Assembly (NCBI RefSeq): GCF_002119685.1
Contig: NZ_CP021108.1
Span: 5,952,001-6,016,000 of the forward strand
Length of the DNA stretch: 64,000 nucleotides
Direction of reading: 5' to 3'
Source: Bordetella genomosp. 8
GTDB taxonomy: Bacteria > Pseudomonadota > Gammaproteobacteria > Burkholderiales > Burkholderiaceae_B
Position numbers and translations under genes: made by a program. Numbering within the stretch: position 1 is the first letter of the stretch; each line of letters starts with the position of its first letter. The notes below the pieces were generated by a model. The model was not told the DNA's origin. It ran no database searches and saw nothing but the letters and a program-made list of their open reading frames with translations. Positions 1 through 8,306 of the stretch are shown piece after piece.

Positions 1-225
1 CTGCAGGCCGTACACCGCAGGATACATGGCGGCGGTCGCGACGGACGGCCGGCGCCGAAACACCAACAGGATGTTGATGGCATAGGAAAGCGCAATACCG
101 AACACATACGTGATGGTGTAAGCCACCGAGGTACGCATGAACGACGCAAGCGCCAGGAACAACACGTATGTCACGGCCGTGTTGATGCCGCCTCCTACCA
201 GGAAGCGGAGGAATTGCGACTTCAT
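1..225 (-). CDS. GtrA-like membrane protein, C-terminus beyond window
   Basis: The first 75 residues are visible, starting [18 protein letters not shown], and the rest lies beyond the left edge. The basic N-terminus followed by a FLVGGG hydrophobic helix, a second helix and an arginine-rich loop is the typical start of the GtrA/DPMS3 family (PF04138). These are small four-helix proteins thought to flip polyprenyl-phosphate sugars. The ATG overlaps the stop of the preceding gene as ATGA, so it is translationally coupled. With the GtrB-like transferase at 1172-2179 it may form a lipid-linked sugar decoration pair; this is inferred from position only. Confidence 0.75.
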   Translation of the reverse strand, partial: MKSQFLRFLVGGGINTAVTYVLFLALASFMRTSVAYTITYVFGIALSYAINILLVFRRRPSVATAAMYPAVYGLQ

Positions 226-1175
226 TCAGCTTTCTGTGCCGCGACCGCCTCGCGAAACTCTTCGTAGTTGCGGATATAGTCGCTGGAGTCGTAATGGTGC
301 GACGCGAACACGATCAGCACCGCGTCCGAAGAATAGCGATACTGCGTACCCCATATCATCGCGGGCATATAGACGCCGAGGTTGGGCTTGTCCAGGGTCA
401 CTTCCCGGCGATTGACGCCGTCATCCAGCAGAACCTGGCAGGACCCGGACACGCACACAAGGAATTGCTCGCACACCTTGTGGGCATGTTCGCCACGCAC
501 TTCCTGGGTAGGCACACTGAACACCGTGAACTGCCGCTTGGGCATGAATGGAATATGCTGACCGAACTCCATCGCGAAAAGCGCACCCCTCATATCGGAA
601 ACGAGCTTGAAGTTATGCAGGCTCGCTGCGCCGACACCGATGGGTGTCACACCTTCCGCCAAGGGGAACGCCGGCTCGGCTTGCGGCAGCGCATTCTCAC
701 CGCCACGGCTTCCAACGTAGCCCATGATGCGCGCCGGATTGCCCGCGACGATCGCGTTGGGCGGGACGGAGCGAGTAACAACCGCGCCGGCCCCCACCAT
801 TGCATGCGCGCCGATTTCATTCCCAGCCAAGATGGTGGCATTGGCGCCAATGGATGCGCCTTCACGGACGATGGTCCGGGCGAACGACTCCGGCCATACC
901 CGGCTACGCGGGAACAGATCGTTCGTGAACGTCGCGTTAGGCCCGATGAAGACGTCGTCTTCAAGCGTCACTTCATCCCACACCTGCACGCCGCATTTGA
1001 TCGTGACACGATCGCCAATGACGACCTTGTTCTCGACGAATACCCCGTCACATATATTGCAGTCCTTCCCAATCCGGGCGCCCGGCAGGACATGGGCGAA
1101 CGCCCATACACGCGTGCCTTCTCCAACATTGGGAGACTCGCACAAGGCATTAGGATGAACGAACGGAGCGGTCAT
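222..1175 (-). CDS. Bifunctional dTDP-sugar N-acetyltransferase / 3,4-ketoisomerase (FdtD-like)
   Basis: The predicted protein has 317 residues. Residues 1-155 form a left-handed beta-helix acetyltransferase of hexapeptide repeats ([37 protein letters not shown]), ending in the usual VAGNPAR. Residues 186-310 form a WxcM/FdtA-type cupin with GEHAHK, where His230 and His232 match the catalytic histidines of FdtA/QdtA. The fusion resembles FdtD of Shewanella denitrificans, which both isomerises dTDP-4-keto-6-deoxyglucose and acetylates the 3-amino product. The start at 1175 is chosen because its ATG overlaps the upstream stop as ATGA; the frame stays open for 28 more codons upstream. Whether the product is Fuc3NAc or Qui3NAc cannot be told by eye. 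Confidence 0.88.
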   Translation of the reverse strand: MTAPFVHPNALCESPNVGEGTRVWAFAHVLPGARIGKDCNICDGVFVENKVVIGDRVTIKCGVQVWDEVTLEDDVFIGPNATFTNDLFPRSRVWPESFARTIVREGASIGANATILAGNEIGAHAMVGAGAVVTRSVPPNAIVAGNPARIMGYVGSRGGENALPQAEPAFPLAEGVTPIGVGAASLHNFKLVSDMRGALFAMEFGQHIPFMPKRQFTVFSVPTQEVRGEHAHKVCEQFLVCVSGSCQVLLDDGVNRREVTLDKPNLGVYMPAMIWGTQYRYSSDAVLIVFASHHYDSSDYIRNYEEFREAVAAQKAE

Positions 1176-2179
1176 GATGTCGATTCCGAGATTGCTGTGG
1201 ATGCGGACGGATTTGGCGTGAAGGCGGCGCGAGGTTCGCTGCCCTCGTAGGAACGGCAACCCTGGATGACGGCGAGAGGACGCCGCTTGGTGTTTTCGTA
1301 AGCCCGCCAGGCATAGGCCCCAACCAACCCCAGGCCGAGGGTATTCAAGGCCCCGAAGAATCCGATCAGTACTATCGTGGCGGCATATCCGGGCACGGGC
1401 AGATCGCCGACCAGCTTGAGCAAAGTCACAACGATGCCCATGACCAGCGCGACCGCCGTACCGGCGAAGCCGAGAATGGTCATCAGCCGTATGGGCAGAT
1501 CCGTGAAGGCGAAGATGCTATCCATCAGGTAGTTGATCTTCTTGCTCAGCGTCCACGCGCTCTTGCCATACATGCGCTTTCGACGCCCATACGTGATCTG
1601 GTGCCGACGGAAACCAATCCAGAAAAGCAACCCGACGAGGGATGAATGCGACTCTTCCAGTTTCAGTAGCTCGTCGCGAACGCGGCGATTCGCACCAAAC
1701 ACGTCCACGCCGCCTTCCGGGATTTCCTTGACGATCCAGCGCCGGTAGAAGTCCCAGAACATGTTGGACGCGAAACGGCTCATCGGTGGATCTTCGCGTG
1801 CCTCACGTACGCCGATTACGATGTCGTGCTGTTGGCTGACCAGGGCCGCCAGAAATTCCACCAGCAGCTCGGGAGGTTCCTGCAGGTCGGCCGCGATAAC
1901 ACCGACGTAGTCGCCTCTCGCGGCCTGCAGGCCGGTCCGGATGGCGGCAAACGAGCCGAAATTGCGTGCATGCAGCACCAACTGGGACGGAAATGGCGCG
2001 TCAGGCAAGGCATCGCGGAGCAGATCGTAACTGTTGTCCGGGCTGTGATCGACGACGAAGATGAACTCTGTGACTAGACCGAAGCGCTCGGCGACGATCG
2101 CCGAAATGCGGCTGAATTCCGAAATCAGATCCGGAATGAATTCCGCATTCCTATAAACAGGGATGATCACCGAGTACAT
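1172..2179 (-). CDS. GtrB/DPM1-like family 2 glycosyltransferase with C-terminal membrane helices
   Basis: The 335-residue protein begins [17 protein letters not shown], has [10 protein letters not shown] at the nucleotide-binding site and [11 protein letters not shown] as the DxD-like metal motif, all typical of polyprenyl-phosphate glycosyltransferases. Two long hydrophobic segments near residues 230-295 anchor it in the inner membrane, as in GtrB and ArnC. It probably transfers a sugar from a nucleotide donor to undecaprenyl phosphate for use on the periplasmic side. It lies 5 bases after the aminotransferase stop and overlaps the FdtD-like gene. The C-terminal 40 residues after the last helix are polar and unremarkable. 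Confidence 0.85.
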   Translation of the reverse strand: MYSVIIPVYRNAEFIPDLISEFSRISAIVAERFGLVTEFIFVVDHSPDNSYDLLRDALPDAPFPSQLVLHARNFGSFAAIRTGLQAARGDYVGVIAADLQEPPELLVEFLAALVSQQHDIVIGVREAREDPPMSRFASNMFWDFYRRWIVKEIPEGGVDVFGANRRVRDELLKLEESHSSLVGLLFWIGFRRHQITYGRRKRMYGKSAWTLSKKINYLMDSIFAFTDLPIRLMTILGFAGTAVALVMGIVVTLLKLVGDLPVPGYAATIVLIGFFGALNTLGLGLVGAYAWRAYENTKRRPLAVIQGCRSYEGSEPRAAFTPNPSASTAISESTS

Positions 2180-2184
2180 AGCGG

Positions 2185-3300
2185 CTACCAGTCGTTGACT
2201 GCCTGCACAACACGGTCGATTTCCGGGTCGGTCAGCTCGGGATACAGCGGGATGGTCATTAGCCGCCGCGCCAGATGCTCGGTCACGGGCAGCGAAACGC
2301 TGCGCATGTGTTCACGGACGGCCGCCTGCTGGTGATCGGGCAGCGGATAGTGGATGTCGGTGGCGATGCCCGCCTTGTCCAAATGGGCCCGCAATCCGTC
2401 CCGATCACCGCATTGCACTACGTACAGGTGGCCTACATACTCGCTTCCCCGTAGCGGAGGGCAAGTCACGCGCGGATTCTTGATGCGGTCCGTGTAATGA
2501 CCGGCGATGGCGCGACGCCGGTCGTTCCAGGTGTCCAGATGCGCCAGCTTCACGGCAAGGATGGCGGCCTGCATCTCATCGAGCCGGCTATTCCGCCCGC
2601 CCGTGTGGGCGACGTGGTATTTCTTGTCCCAACCGTACTGACGCAATGTACGGGCACCCGCAGCGATATCCGCGTCATTGGAAACGACCGCGCCTCCATC
2701 GCCGATCGCACCCAGGTTCTTGGTCGGGTAGAAGCTGAAGGTGGCCGCGTGCCCGAAACTGCCGGCCTTGCCGCCCGTGGTTGCCGCGCCATGCGCCTGC
2801 GCGCAGTCTTCCAGAACCCGCACCCCCTTTGCGTCGCAAAGCCGGCGGACCGCGGGCATGTCGTGCATCAGGCCGTACAGGTGAGTAATGACCACCGCAT
2901 TCAGATCCGTGCTATCGAGCACCTCGGACAACTGCCGCAGGTCCATCAACATGGTATGCGGGTCCACATCGACATACACGGGATGCGCACCAATGGCCAA
3001 TAGTGCCGTGCTGGTGTAGAAACCGGCATTGGCAACGGTGGCGACACGGCTTCCGCTTTTCACGCCCATGGAGCGCAAGCCGATCTCAAGCGCATCGGTG
3101 CCATTCGCGACGCCAACGCAATGGGCCGTACCGCAGTATTCCGCGAAGCGCGCTTCGAACTCCGAACATGATTTGCCATGGACAAACCAGGCGCTGTCGA
3201 GCACCGACGTCATTGCCGACAGAAGATCCTGCCGCAATGCCGAGGTCTGGCGATGGAGATCGCTCACCATAATCCTGCCGCTCATACCGCTGTACCCCAT
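2185..3300 (-). CDS. DegT/DnrJ/EryC1/StrS aminotransferase (FdtB/QdtB-like)
   Basis: A PLP-dependent sugar aminotransferase of up to 371 residues. The PLP lysine is Lys194 in SFYPTKNLGAIGDGG, and Asp165 in VLEDCAQAHGA should contact the pyridine nitrogen. Beside the FdtD-like fusion and the rml genes, it should aminate the 3-keto sugar to dTDP-3-amino-3,6-dideoxyhexose. Start choice is uncertain: ATGs at 3300, 3285 and 3270 are all in frame, and the family usually starts only a few residues before the VSDLHRQ stretch, so a shorter protein is possible. A 98-base gap with no gene separates it from the GtrA gene upstream, one of the few non-overlapping junctions in the operon. Confidence 0.87.
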   Translation of the reverse strand: MGYSGMSGRIMVSDLHRQTSALRQDLLSAMTSVLDSAWFVHGKSCSEFEARFAEYCGTAHCVGVANGTDALEIGLRSMGVKSGSRVATVANAGFYTSTALLAIGAHPVYVDVDPHTMLMDLRQLSEVLDSTDLNAVVITHLYGLMHDMPAVRRLCDAKGVRVLEDCAQAHGAATTGGKAGSFGHAATFSFYPTKNLGAIGDGGAVVSNDADIAAGARTLRQYGWDKKYHVAHTGGRNSRLDEMQAAILAVKLAHLDTWNDRRRAIAGHYTDRIKNPRVTCPPLRGSEYVGHLYVVQCGDRDGLRAHLDKAGIATDIHYPLPDHQQAAVREHMRSVSLPVTEHLARRLMTIPLYPELTDPEIDRVVQAVNDW

Positions 3301-3398
3301 GAATCAGTGTCCAGTGAAGGACCGTATAGAAAACGTTGATTCGCTAAACACGAACGGCGCAGATTATATCCGCTTGATACGCGATGGCCGGCGGCAAA

Positions 3399-3794
3399 CT
3401 ACCTGAACGTTACCAACTTGTGCCCGATGTAGCTGGTGCCGATAGGGAACAACACGCCGACCAAATGAGCGACCGCTTGCGCATGCGGCACTCCAAGCGG
3501 TCCCAGCACCCAGCGCACCAACGCGATACTGATCACCAGCGTTTGTAATACCGCAACCAGATTGACGATGGTGAACTTGACCACCTGCGGCAAGAGGCGT
3601 CCGCCATGCGCGTGAAAGACCAGCGTACGCATGAGCACGAACGCAACGATCATTCCGACGATATACGCGCACACGATGGCCCACGCATAGGGCAGCCAGA
3701 CGCTGAATGCGAAACGTGACGCGTAATTCGCAACCGCGGCGATGCCTCCCGCGATCAGGAAGCGGCCGAATGGACTGCCCAGCAACTGCCTCAT
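3399..3794 (-). CDS. GtrA family membrane protein
   Basis: This small protein (131 residues, about four membrane helices) has the GtrA hallmarks: FGRFLIAGGIAAVANYASRF at the N-terminus and a final SYIGHKLVTFR. The start at 3794 is set by an ATGA overlap with the upstream flavoprotein stop; the frame continues open upstream without sense. GtrA proteins are proposed flippases or scaffolds for polyprenyl-phosphate sugars. In Mycobacterium tuberculosis a GtrA protein (Rv3789) neighbours dprE1, and here DprE1/DprE2-like genes lie in the same operon. A role in presenting polyprenyl-phosphate arabinose is therefore plausible but inferred from context. Confidence 0.85.
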   Translation of the reverse strand: MRQLLGSPFGRFLIAGGIAAVANYASRFAFSVWLPYAWAIVCAYIVGMIVAFVLMRTLVFHAHGGRLLPQVVKFTIVNLVAVLQTLVISIALVRWVLGPLGVPHAQAVAHLVGVLFPIGTSYIGHKLVTFR

Positions 3795-5101
3795 GCGTCG
3801 CCCGCGCCTTCGGCCATCTTCGCCATATTGCGACCGAACCCTATGCTCTCCGAGATGCCCCGGTCCTCGGGATAGTAGTAGGAGGTATCCGCTACGAAGA
3901 GCCCCGCAATCGGCAAGGCGACCGGCGGAAGCTTGTCCAGATAGCCGGGATCGCATATCGGTTGGGCGTACCGGTAGCGGCTAGCCCGCATGGCGATGAA
4001 GTCCTCGTCCGTCAGATCGGGATTGATTTTCTTCAGGTAGCTCCGCACCTTCGCAAGGAAGACTTCATCAGGGTCCTGATAGGTGGGATGTTCGCCCGGC
4101 AGATAGAACGGCACATAGACCACGGTATCTTTCAGGGGACGCAGATTGCTGTATTCGACGACGCCCGGGATGTCCATTCCGGGATCGTTGGTATTCAACC
4201 AGAAGTTTCGGGATACCGGCTTGCGGAGCTTCGCGATCACGCACACCACCGCGATATTCCGGATGTCCCTGAACTTCTGGAGCACATCGGCCGGCAGGTC
4301 GGGGATGACACGCGGGACGAAGGGAAGAGGCACGGTGCTGACCACCGTGTCGAAGGCATGGAACTCGCCTTTGCTTTCAAGCCCCTGCACGCGGCCTTCC
4401 GACAGCACGACGCGCGTCACCGGTGCGCCCAGCCGGAACTCGCCTCCGTGTGCTTCGATAGCAGCGCGCATGGCGCGAAGCAGCGTCTCGGAGCCGCCCT
4501 CCAGATAGCCGAGTTTTTCACGGAACAGGTTATAGCGTGATCGCCCGATCCTGCGCACCCTGCTCCATATCCAGGCGGCGGACAGGCCTTCCGCGTAATC
4601 ATAGAACTTGAGATCGAAAAGCTTGCGCCACAACACCTCGTAGGCTTCCTTGCCCACCCAGCGCTTTATCCAGCTTGTCGCCTCCAGCTTGTCGAGAGGC
4701 CGCCAATCATTGCGCTTCGTTGACAGGAATGCGTGCAAGCCGTAGCGGAACTTGGCGATCATCCCCAAGCCCTTGAAACGCAGCAACGCAAAAGGATTCC
4801 CCCAGGGCTGCACACGTCCCTGATAGAAATACCCCATCTTTGTCTCGACCCAATGCATCTTGCTGGACAGGCCAAGCTCTCCCAGCATCTGCAGGAAGGC
4901 GATGTCCGACGTGCAATGGAAATGGTAATAACGCTCGATGGACAGCCCGTCGAAATCGAAAGCGGCGGTCATACCTCCTATGCGGTCATCGGCTTCGAAC
5001 ACGACGGGGTTATAGCCGTCCTTGGCCAACTGGTATGCCACCGCCAAGCCCATGGGGCCCGCTCCCAACACCGCGATACGCTTGCCCGCTCCGCTGCTCA
5101 T
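3791..5101 (-). CDS. NAD(P)/FAD-dependent amine-oxidase-like oxidoreductase
   Basis: The 436-residue protein opens with a Rossmann dinucleotide site (IAVLGAGPMGLAVAYQLA, then VVFEADDRIGGM at the end of the second strand) typical of the protoporphyrinogen-oxidase/amine-oxidase superfamily. The C-terminal GLFVADTSYYYPEDRGISES resembles the FAD-closing segment. Proteins of this kind are common in polysaccharide clusters but their reaction is mostly unknown; this is not an obvious UDP-galactopyranose mutase. The start at 5101 leaves one base after the upstream stop; 35 further codons are open upstream but overlap the neighbour. Its job in the polymer pathway cannot be assigned. Confidence 0.82.
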   Translation of the reverse strand: MSSGAGKRIAVLGAGPMGLAVAYQLAKDGYNPVVFEADDRIGGMTAAFDFDGLSIERYYHFHCTSDIAFLQMLGELGLSSKMHWVETKMGYFYQGRVQPWGNPFALLRFKGLGMIAKFRYGLHAFLSTKRNDWRPLDKLEATSWIKRWVGKEAYEVLWRKLFDLKFYDYAEGLSAAWIWSRVRRIGRSRYNLFREKLGYLEGGSETLLRAMRAAIEAHGGEFRLGAPVTRVVLSEGRVQGLESKGEFHAFDTVVSTVPLPFVPRVIPDLPADVLQKFRDIRNIAVVCVIAKLRKPVSRNFWLNTNDPGMDIPGVVEYSNLRPLKDTVVYVPFYLPGEHPTYQDPDEVFLAKVRSYLKKINPDLTDEDFIAMRASRYRYAQPICDPGYLDKLPPVALPIAGLFVADTSYYYPEDRGISESIGFGRNMAKMAEGAGDA

Positions 5102-5102
5102 G

Positions 5103-6041
5103 TCAAAACTCCAATTCGATCTGGCTGTAGCGAGGATCGTTGAAGGTTTCGTCAATGGCCTGCGCGAATGGCGTATATCGGACGCCGAAAATACCAGGCC
5201 AATCAATGATCTCGAACTCGTCCTTGGCGACTAGGGCCTCCAACTGCTGGGTGGTGAACGGCGGATTGCTATCGAAGATTGCCCAGGTCCTCAGCAGGAA
5301 ATGGAAAAGTCCATACGGTATCTTGACAATCGCCGCGCGTGCACCGGTCACCCGCTTGATATTGCGGATGATATCGATATAGTCGATGTATTCCTGCCCA
5401 GAGATATTGAATATCCCGGCGCCTTTCCGTTGCTCGATGCAGCTGATAATAATGTCGCAGAAATCGCCCGCATAGAGCGGCTGTCGCATGAAGCGCCCAT
5501 CCCCAGGAATCGGGAACACGGGTGTCTTTTTCATGAAACGAGCCAGCCAGCCCAGGTGCTTGCGGTCGAACCAACCGTACATCAGCGTTGGGCGCAGGAC
5601 GGGACAAGGGATGCCGCTATCCAGCACCAGTCGTTCCTGTTCACGTTTGCTGCGCGTATAGAAATCATCGGCCACCGATTCCACTACCGAGGAACTAATG
5701 TGCACCAGGTAGGGGGCGCTACCCGCCTTGATTGCTTCGAGCACCAACCGCGTGGAATCCACGTTGTTGCGCTGGAAGTCGCGATAGTCGTTTCCACCGA
5801 TCTGTGCTTGCAGCATGACGACGACAGCGGCGTCCTCGATGTGGCGCATCCATGTGCCTGGTTCGGCGATGTCCGCGAACTCGACGACGATATCGGGCTG
5901 CACGCGCCGTAATACTTCGACATTGGCCCGGTGCTTGTCCAATACGACGATATTGGTGTAGCCGCGCGCCTTCAGCCTCGCCACCAGGTTCTGGCCCACC
6001 AGACCCGCGCCGCCCGGCAGAACGATTTTCTCCGTTTTCAT
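5103..6041 (-). CDS. NAD-dependent epimerase/dehydratase family protein
   Basis: This is an extended short-chain dehydrogenase of 312 residues. GGAGLVGQ (residues 10-17) is the NAD-binding motif; HISSSVV and YTRSK supply the Ser and the Tyr-x3-Lys catalytic residues. Substrate specificity is not evident; nucleotide-sugar epimerase, dehydratase or 4-ketoreductase activity are all possible. It starts in an ATGA overlap with the membrane protein and is followed one base later by the flavoprotein. The two oxidoreductases therefore look like a pair acting on the same sugar. Confidence 0.82.
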   Translation of the reverse strand: MKTEKIVLPGGAGLVGQNLVARLKARGYTNIVVLDKHRANVEVLRRVQPDIVVEFADIAEPGTWMRHIEDAAVVVMLQAQIGGNDYRDFQRNNVDSTRLVLEAIKAGSAPYLVHISSSVVESVADDFYTRSKREQERLVLDSGIPCPVLRPTLMYGWFDRKHLGWLARFMKKTPVFPIPGDGRFMRQPLYAGDFCDIIISCIEQRKGAGIFNISGQEYIDYIDIIRNIKRVTGARAAIVKIPYGLFHFLLRTWAIFDSNPPFTTQQLEALVAKDEFEIIDWPGIFGVRYTPFAQAIDETFNDPRYSQIELEF

Positions 6042-7546
6042 TCAGTCTTCCCAGGTTGCCGGGATACCCCCGGCCTATTGTTCTCGCGCACTCTCGACAC
6101 GCACGCTGCAAGGAGCGCCAGCGCCCCTATGATCATTACGACATATGAGTGCTTAAGTAGCGTCTGCACCAGCGGATCCAGCCGGCCGACGTGGCTTGAC
6201 CTATTTTCGGCCGGCATTACCGCAGCCGGGAGGGTACTTCGTATGGCGGGATCATCCAACAAGCCTTGCAGGCGGCTCGGCCTGGGATACGGAATATCGA
6301 GCAGCGCCTTGCCGAACAGGAAGCTTTTATCGCCCGTCTGCAGGTATCCCCTCACGTTGCTCAACTGGGTCGTGCTCGTTGTCAGCTTGTCCGCCAATTG
6401 CTCCTCGATACGGCCAGATTGCTTGTACATGGCGAAGGAGACGTAAATGACCCAGAGCACGCAGACCGCGGCGCGAACCGCGTGCCGCCACCTGGCTTGC
6501 CCCAAGCACCACATCAAACAAACAAAATTGACCAACAAGCCGATCGCGTATAGATCAAGATACCGCGAACTGCGCACCACGCCGGACCTGCCGTAGGCCA
6601 AGCTGATGTCCTGGCCCCATACCCACACGATCAACGCGATAAGGAACCAATGCACCGCCGCGACGGGTTCCCGGCGCCGAAGCCATTGCAGCACCAGATA
6701 GGCTACGGCGGGGATCTGCAGAATCGCGGCGATCAGGATCTGCGACTTTCCAGGCCAGCTAAGTCCAACCTTCAGCGCATGCAGAAACTCCGGTATGGAG
6801 TGCGCTTTCATCTCGGCGTTCTGAGCAACGTCCGGCGTGAGACCATAACCAATCACGAACAGTGCCGCGAGCAGCAGCGTGGCCGCTGCACCGGTCCCCT
6901 TGCGACGCCGACCCCATATGCATTGGGCGACCGTGACGGGCACGGCAGCCGCCAGCGAGAACAATCCCGACGCCAGGGACAGGCATGCCAGCATGGCAAA
7001 GCCGAGCCCTATCCACCACGCGCGGGAGAATGACGCGCTTCCCACCAGCAGCCACAGGGCGACGAAGCTGAAAAGCAGATTGAAGTAGTACTGCGTCTGA
7101 AAGCCCGCCAGCGTGTTCTCCCAGGCGTACGGGATGCAGAACAGGACCAGGCAAAAAACCAGCAAAGCCCAGCGCTGCCATTGCGAAAGTGCCTGATTGA
7201 GGAAAAAAAGCAGCAACACCAGCGTCCCGACGACGATCACGGCATTCAGGATCATCTGCAGCAGTGGATTCCACGACCCGTTGACGATGAAAAGGCCCAG
7301 CGCAAAAAGCCGCGTGGTAAGGATACGGTGTTCATTATGCGGCTCGAGGAGCATGGCCCAGCTGAGGTCGCCCTTGACGTAGGGTCCGTACAAGGTTGCG
7401 GCCTCGCCATCCCATTGATCCCAGAACGGCACGGAACTGCCGTAATGCTGAATCAGCCACCAGCGCGCGCCCACGAGCAGGAGCGCGAACCCCAGCAGAG
7501 TCAGCGGCGTGACATAGGGGTTTCGTGATTTGTCGTGTCGATACAT
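6038..7546 (-). CDS. Polytopic membrane protein, possible GT-C glycosyltransferase
   Basis: The 502-residue protein has roughly ten to eleven hydrophobic segments. After the first helix the loop SVPFWDQWDGEA carries Asp43, Asp46 and Glu48, the place and type of acidic motif used by GT-C transferases that take polyprenyl-phosphate sugars in the periplasm. Further on, LLEPHNEHR is also polar and loop-located. The ATG at 7546 is preferred over an in-frame TTG three codons upstream. Lying between the arabinose-like donor genes and two oxidoreductases, it could be the matching glycosyltransferase, or an O-antigen polymerase. No specific family was recognised with certainty. Confidence 0.7.
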   Translation of the reverse strand: MYRHDKSRNPYVTPLTLLGFALLLVGARWWLIQHYGSSVPFWDQWDGEAATLYGPYVKGDLSWAMLLEPHNEHRILTTRLFALGLFIVNGSWNPLLQMILNAVIVVGTLVLLLFFLNQALSQWQRWALLVFCLVLFCIPYAWENTLAGFQTQYYFNLLFSFVALWLLVGSASFSRAWWIGLGFAMLACLSLASGLFSLAAAVPVTVAQCIWGRRRKGTGAAATLLLAALFVIGYGLTPDVAQNAEMKAHSIPEFLHALKVGLSWPGKSQILIAAILQIPAVAYLVLQWLRRREPVAAVHWFLIALIVWVWGQDISLAYGRSGVVRSSRYLDLYAIGLLVNFVCLMWCLGQARWRHAVRAAVCVLWVIYVSFAMYKQSGRIEEQLADKLTTSTTQLSNVRGYLQTGDKSFLFGKALLDIPYPRPSRLQGLLDDPAIRSTLPAAVMPAENRSSHVGRLDPLVQTLLKHSYVVMIIGALALLAACVSRVRENNRPGVSRQPGKTE

Positions 7547-7562
7547 TGCGTGCAAGGCAGGA

Positions 7563-8306
7563 TCACAGATTGCTTCGCTTCAGAATGAAGCTCGGCAGCG
7601 ACCGGATGACTGTCATGATCAGGCGCCAGAACCCCGGCGTATAAAGCACATCCTTGCGCCGGGCGATGGCGCGAACGATGTCGGCGGCGACCTTGTCCGG
7701 TTGCGCGGTGAGCTTCGCGGGCAGGTCCAGTCCCGCGGTCATGGGGGTCGCTACGAAGCCTGGTTTGATGGTCAGTACGTGCACGCCAACCTTGAACATG
7801 CGGGCGCGCAGCCCGGACGCATATGCGTCGATGGCCGCCTTCGCCGCGCCATAGAGATAATTGCTGCCTCGTCCGCGATCGCCCGCTACAGACCCGATGA
7901 TCGCGAGTACGCCTCGCCCCTGCGACTCGAAGCGATTGGCGAGCGCACCCAGAAATGCGATCGCGCTTTCACCATTGGTCCGAAACTCCTTCAACGCATA
8001 TTCCCAGTCCGTTTCGGTTCGCGCCTGGTCCGGCAGCGTGCCGTGCGCAACCAAGGCTACGTCCACCGGCGGCAGGGCCTGCCAGGCGGCCATGCACATG
8101 GCCTCGATGCCCGCGTAGTCGGTCGCGTCCATGCAATAGGTCTGAACCCGCGCCGCGCCGCGCGCTTGCAAGTCGGAGGCGACCAGATCGAGCTTCTGCC
8201 GATCGCGCGCGACAAGGAAGAAAGAGGCCTGCTCGCGCGCGTAGCGGCGGGCGACCGCCTGTGCGATCGCGGAGGTTGCGCCGACGATGACAATATTCAG
8301 ACTCAT
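7563..8306 (-). CDS. SDR oxidoreductase, DprE2-like (polyprenyl-phospho-2-ketoribose reductase)
   Basis: The 247-residue short-chain dehydrogenase starts MSLNIVIVGATSAIAQAVAR, has the catalytic YGAAK (YxxxK) and ends FWRLIMTVIRSLPSFILKR. That tail resembles M. tuberculosis DprE2 (RYVMMVLRHIPRSIFRKL), and PGFVATPM matches its PGQVRTRM. DprE2 reduces decaprenyl-phosphoryl-2-keto-erythro-pentose with NADH to the arabinose epimer. The start at 8306 is set by an ATGA overlap with the DprE1-like gene, so the two steps are translationally coupled. Comparison was from memory, not an alignment program. Confidence 0.85.
   Translation of the reverse strand: MSLNIVIVGATSAIAQAVARRYAREQASFFLVARDRQKLDLVASDLQARGAARVQTYCMDATDYAGIEAMCMAAWQALPPVDVALVAHGTLPDQARTETDWEYALKEFRTNGESAIAFLGALANRFESQGRGVLAIIGSVAGDRGRGSNYLYGAAKAAIDAYASGLRARMFKVGVHVLTIKPGFVATPMTAGLDLPAKLTAQPDKVAADIVRAIARRKDVLYTPGFWRLIMTVIRSLPSFILKRSNL

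Noticed and set aside
222..2179. Prophage-type seroconversion cassette (gtrABC)
   Set aside because: No integrase, attachment site or phage gene is visible, the GtrA and GtrB-like genes are split by a sugar-biosynthesis gene, and all are embedded in the chromosomal polysaccharide operon.
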